DNA of 64,000 nt, from contig NZ_CP062006.1 in NCBI RefSeq assembly GCF_017487345.1, forward strand, positions 1,308,001 to 1,372,000, read 5' to 3'. This stretch comes from Brevundimonas pondensis (GTDB taxonomy: Bacteria > Pseudomonadota > Alphaproteobacteria > Caulobacterales > Caulobacteraceae). The translations under genes and the position numbers were made by a program. Positions 60,886 to 64,000 of the stretch are shown piece by piece. Position 1 is the first letter of the stretch. Each line of letters begins with the position of its first letter. The notes beneath the pieces are model-generated. The model was not told the DNA's origin and ran no database searches. It saw only the letters and a program-made list of their open reading frames with translations.

Positions 60886-62762
60886 GCGACCTCGGCCAGG
60901 GCTTCCTCGGCGGCGATCCAGTCGGCTTCAGCTTGATCCAGATCGGTTTGGGCCTTGGCGCGAGCACGCGTCAGGCCCTCCAGCTTCTTCGGGTCGCTGA
61001 CGGCGGCGTTGGCCAGGTCATCGTCCAGGCGGGCGAGGTCGGCGGTCAACTGGGCCATTTTTTCCTCGGCCTTCTTTACCGCATGTCGCAGGGTCGAAGG
61101 TGAGGGGCCTTTCTTCTTTTCGGCCTTGGGCGTGGCCGGCGCCGGGGCGGCGGCTGAGACCTCCTCGCGCACCTGGGTCGGCTTCATACCCGCCTGCTTG
61201 GCGCGGTCGAGGACGAACTTCTGATAGTCGTCCATGTCGCCTTCGAAGGGCTTCACCGATCCGTCGGCGGCCAGCCAAAGGCGGTCGGCCACCAGCTCCA
61301 TCAGCGAGCGGTCGTGGGTGATCAGGATGACCGCCCCCGTATATTCGTTCAGCGCGTCCAGCAGGGCGCGGCGGCTGTCGATGTCCAGGTGGTTGGTCGG
61401 TTCGTCCAGGATCAGGATGTGCGGCGCATCCATCGCCACCAGGTTCAGCAGCAGGCGCGCCCGCTCGCCGCCCGACAGCGACGCGACGGTGGTCTCCTGC
61501 TTCTCGAACGGCAGGCCGAACTGGGCCAGACGGCTGCGGCGGCTGCTCTCCGAGGCGTCCGGCATGGCGCGGCGGATGATCTCCAACGGCGTGTCGGTGG
61601 GGTCCATCGCCTCGATCTGGTGCTGGTGGAACCAGCCCACGCGCATCTTGCCGTCGCGATGGAACTCGCCCGTCTCGACGGTCAGGGCCTTGGCGATCAA
61701 CTTGGCAAAGGTCGACTTGCCCGCCCCATTGACGCCCAGCAGACCGATGCGGTCGTCCAGGTCCATCCGCAGGTTTAGGTTCTTCAGGATCGGCTTGCCC
61801 GACTCATAACCGACGTTGGCCTTCTCCAGCCGGATCAGCGGCGGGGGCAGGGGGCGTTCGGGCGAAGGCAGGGTGAAGGGGGCGACGCGCTCTTCCGGCG
61901 GCAGTTCGATGCGCTGCATCTTCTCCAGCCGCTTGACGCGCGACTGGGCCTGCGTGGCCTTGGACGCCTTGGCCTTGAAGCGGTCGATGAACTTCTGCAG
62001 GTGTGCGCGCTCGGCTTCCTGCTTGGTCTTGTTGGCCTCCATCAGCCGCAGGCGTTCGGCCCGCGTCTTTTCGAAGGTGTCGTAGTTGCCGGTGTAAAGG
62101 TCCAGCTTGCGGTTCGACAGTTGCAGGATGTGGGTGCAGACGCCGTTCAGCAGCTCGCGGTCGTGGCTGATGATCAGGGCCGTGTGCGGATAGCGTTTCA
62201 ACCGCTGTTCCAGCCACAGGGCGCCTTCCAGATCGAGGTAGTTGGTCGGTTCGTCCAGCAGCAGCATGTCCGGCTCGGCGAACAGGGCGGCAGCCAATGC
62301 GACGCGCATCCGCCACCCGCCCGAGAACTCGGCCATCGGGCGCTGCATGTCGTCCTGGCTGAAACCCAGGCCGACCAGGATTTCCGAGGCGCGCGAGGGT
62401 GCGCTGTCGGCGTCGATCTCGATCAGGCGGCCCCAGATCTCGCCCATTTCCTCGGGCTCGGCGGTTTCCAGCCGCGTCAGCAGGTCGTGGCGCTCGACGT
62501 CGGCCTCAAGGATGGTGTCCAGCACGCTGACGGGCGTGGCGGGGTGTTCCTGGTCCACCGAGCCGATGCGGGCGGTCTTGGGCAGGGAGATTTCATCGCC
62601 GTTGGCGGCCAGCTCGCCCAGGATCAGCTTGAACAGGGTCGACTTGCCGATGCCGTTGCGGCCGACCAGGCCCACCTTGGACCCTGGCGGCAGGCTGACG
62701 GAGGCGTCATCCAGGAACTCGCGGCCCCAGGCGTTGTAGGTCAGGTTTTTGATCTGCAGCAT
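60882..62762 (-). CDS. ABC-F family ATPase
   Basis: This 626-residue soluble protein has two ABC ATPase domains and no membrane segments. The first has GRNGIGKST and [16 protein letters not shown]; the second has GVNGAGKST and [12 protein letters not shown] basic linker ([20 protein letters not shown]) joins them, and a C-terminal coiled coil follows. This arrangement matches Uup/YheS-type ABC-F proteins, which act on ribosomes. Which subgroup it belongs to is not decided. It is divergent from ndk and coupled to the DUF2164 gene. Confidence 0.95.
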   Translation of the reverse strand: MLQIKNLTYNAWGREFLDDASVSLPPGSKVGLVGRNGIGKSTLFKLILGELAANGDEISLPKTARIGSVDQEHPATPVSVLDTILEADVERHDLLTRLETAEPEEMGEIWGRLIEIDADSAPSRASEILVGLGFSQDDMQRPMAEFSGGWRMRVALAAALFAEPDMLLLDEPTNYLDLEGALWLEQRLKRYPHTALIISHDRELLNGVCTHILQLSNRKLDLYTGNYDTFEKTRAERLRLMEANKTKQEAERAHLQKFIDRFKAKASKATQAQSRVKRLEKMQRIELPPEERVAPFTLPSPERPLPPPLIRLEKANVGYESGKPILKNLNLRMDLDDRIGLLGVNGAGKSTFAKLIAKALTVETGEFHRDGKMRVGWFHQHQIEAMDPTDTPLEIIRRAMPDASESSRRSRLAQFGLPFEKQETTVASLSGGERARLLLNLVAMDAPHILILDEPTNHLDIDSRRALLDALNEYTGAVILITHDRSLMELVADRLWLAADGSVKPFEGDMDDYQKFVLDRAKQAGMKPTQVREEVSAAAPAPATPKAEKKKGPSPSTLRHAVKKAEEKMAQLTADLARLDDDLANAAVSDPKKLEGLTRARAKAQTDLDQAEADWIAAEEALAEVA

Positions 62763-62867
62763 GGGAACCGGGAGAAAAAAGGCTTACGCGCGGGGGATAT
62801 TGGAAAGATGAGTGGCGCTCGCTATAAGCCGCCGACCCTCAAACTCCCAAACAAGAAGTCACTTCCC

Positions 62868-63287
62868 ATGACCGAACGTACCTTCTCGATCATCAAGCCC
62901 GACGCCACGCGCCGCAACCTGACGGGCGCCATCAACGCCGTGATCGAAGGCGCCGGCCTGCGCATCGTCGGCCAACGCCGCGTCAAGCTGACCGAAGCCC
63001 AGGCCAAGAAGTTCTACGAAGTGCACGCCGAGCGTCCCTTCTACGGCGAGCTGGTCTCGCAGATGATCGCCGAGCCGGTCGTCGTGCAGGTGCTGGAAGC
63101 CGAAGGCGCCGTCGCCAAATACCGCGAAGTCATGGGCGCCACCAACCCGAACGACGCCGCTGAAGGCACGATCCGCAAGCTGTTCGCCCTGTCGATCGGC
63201 GAGAACTCGGTCCACGGTTCGGACTCGCTGGAAAACGCCGGCATCGAAATCGCTCAGTTCTTCACCGACGCTGACATCGTTGGCTAA
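62868..63287 (+). CDS. ndk: Nucleoside-diphosphate kinase
   Basis: This 139-residue enzyme balances nucleoside triphosphate pools. It starts [20 protein letters not shown] and has the phosphate-accepting His116 in ENSVHGSDS. Length and sequence are typical. It stands alone and is followed by an intrinsic terminator. Confidence 0.98.
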   Translation: MTERTFSIIKPDATRRNLTGAINAVIEGAGLRIVGQRRVKLTEAQAKKFYEVHAERPFYGELVSQMIAEPVVVQVLEAEGAVAKYREVMGATNPNDAAEGTIRKLFALSIGENSVHGSDSLENAGIEIAQFFTDADIVG

Positions 63288-63329
63288 GGTTTGAGCAGGC
63301 CGCCTTGTGCGGCTTGGCGAGAACATCAG

Positions 63330-63370
63330 ACGGCCCGCCTTCGGAAACGGAGGCGGGCCGTTTGTTTTTT
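63330..63370 (+). terminator. Intrinsic terminator after ndk
   Basis: ACGGCCCGCCT and AGGCGGGCCGT form a perfect 11-bp stem with a 10-base loop, followed by TTGTTTTTT. It lies 43 bases after the ndk stop. Confidence 0.92.
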
Positions 63371-63395
63371 GTGCCGCCCTGAGCACACCTGCCGT

Positions 63396-63426
63396 CGTCA
63401 TCCTCGGGTCAAGCCCGAGGATGACG
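63396..63426. repeat. Palindromic intergenic repeat
   Basis: CGTCATCCTCGGG and its exact complement surround a 5-base loop (TCAAG). Elements of this type, built on GTCATCC...GGATGAC, are dispersed in the intergenic DNA of many alphaproteobacterial genomes. This is the only copy I noticed in the window. Confidence 0.75.
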
Positions 63427-63440
63427 GCAGAGTGGGGAAG

Positions 63441-63476
63441 ACAAAGAAACGGCGTCGGCTTTGCAGCCGACGCCGT
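63441..63476 (-). terminator. Intrinsic terminator of the M13 peptidase gene
   Basis: On the minus strand ACGGCGTCGGCT, a GCAA loop and the exact complement form a 12-bp stem, followed by the T-rich TTCTTTGTCTT. It lies about 25 bases after the peptidase stop. Confidence 0.85.
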
Positions 63477-63501
63477 CCTCATGTCCGCAGGGACGTCGGG
63501 C

Positions 63502-64000
63502 CTACCAGATGCGGGCGCGGCCTTCCGGGGCGATGTATTCCGCCTGACCCGGGGTGACGCCGAAGGCGGCGTACCAGGCGTCGATGTTGCGCGGCGGGGT
63601 GGCGGCGCGGGCGGCGCCCGGCGAGTGCGGGTCGGTCGTCAACTGCTCCTTGAGGGCCGCCTCACGCGACTTCTCGCGCCAGACCTGAGCCCAGCCGAGG
63701 AAGACGCGCTGGTCGCCGGTCAGGCCGTCGATGACCGGGGCCGGTTGGCCGTTCAGGCTGCGGTGATAGGCGTCCAGCGCCATCAGCAGCCCGCCCAGAT
63801 CGGCGATGTTCTCGCCCATGGTCAGGTCGCCGTTGATATGCACCCCCGGAACGGGCTCCTGAGCGTCGTAGAGGGCGCCAAGGACCTTGGCGCGTTCTTC
63901 GAAGCGGGCGGCGTCTTCGGGCGTCCACCAGTCGCGCAGGACGCCGTTGGCGTCGGACTTGCGGCCCTGATCGTCGAAGCCGTGCGTGATCTCGTGGCCG
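63502..64000 (-). CDS. M13-family zinc metallopeptidase, C-terminal part (partial)
   Basis: The frame enters from the window edge and encodes the last 165 or so residues. It contains the zinc-binding GHEITHGFDDQGRK (HExxH), the third zinc ligand region MGENIADLGGLLMALDAY, and the conserved C-terminal CxxW-like ending replaced here by APEGRARIW. This is the catalytic end of a neprilysin/PepO-type endopeptidase, probably exported; the N-terminus and any signal peptide lie outside the window. Confidence 0.93.
   Translation of the reverse strand, partial: GHEITHGFDDQGRKSDANGVLRDWWTPEDAARFEERAKVLGALYDAQEPVPGVHINGDLTMGENIADLGGLLMALDAYHRSLNGQPAPVIDGLTGDQRVFLGWAQVWREKSREAALKEQLTTDPHSPGAARAATPPRNIDAWYAAFGVTPGQAEYIAPEGRARIW

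Overview
This window is GC-rich alphaproteobacterial DNA, most likely from Caulobacterales and plausibly Brevundimonas. The reasons are conserved chromosomal clusters (rpsF-rpsR-rplI, fabD-fabG-acpP-fabF-mltG-yicC-gmk, lptF-lptG-lptD-surA-pdxA-rsmA), an UrcA-family protein, several ECF sigma factors, a TonB-dependent receptor and a short palindromic intergenic repeat. The genus is inferred from gene content only. I see no rRNA, tRNA, CRISPR array, transposase, integrase or prophage.

Positions 1-12489 are the accessory part. A single 8.4-kb gene on the minus strand encodes a 2799-residue secreted protein. It has two complete animal-type haem peroxidase domains, three blocks of RTX calcium-binding repeats, a linker of 36 aspartates in 46 residues and a C-terminal tract of ten almost identical nonapeptides. 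It is followed by a type I secretion ABC exporter and its HlyD-type adaptor. A strong hairpin lies between substrate gene and exporter. The truncated end of a receiver-domain response regulator follows. The architecture matches the MopA-type manganese-oxidising peroxidases, so Mn(II) oxidation is the leading hypothesis.

Positions 12490-29938 hold an Hsp70-like protein, a glutathione transferase, small membrane proteins, an ArsC-like reductase, an ECF sigma factor overlapping a candidate anti-sigma gene, a YfgM-like TPR protein with bamB and der, a second ECF factor with a DUF4142 protein and a cupredoxin, and the minus-strand run radA-cvpA-purF-VOC-SDR.

Positions 29943-40807 hold alr and dnaB, a TonB-dependent receptor translationally coupled to a Tat-exported DOPA-dioxygenase-like protein and preceded by a candidate leader peptide with a hairpin, the S6-S18-L9 operon, a divergent Nramp-family transporter and a secreted purple-acid-phosphatase-like enzyme.

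Positions 40898-64000 are mostly core: fatty-acid synthesis, mltG, yicC, gmk; a frameshifted L,D-transpeptidase; a long overlapping minus-strand operon for LPS transport, outer-membrane protein folding, PLP synthesis and rRNA methylation; pepA-holC; two tandem I78-like lipoproteins, one with an amber stop and one without a normal start; an ABC-F ATPase; ndk; and the end of an M13 metallopeptidase. Two genes look damaged: the L,D-transpeptidase and the second I78-like gene.
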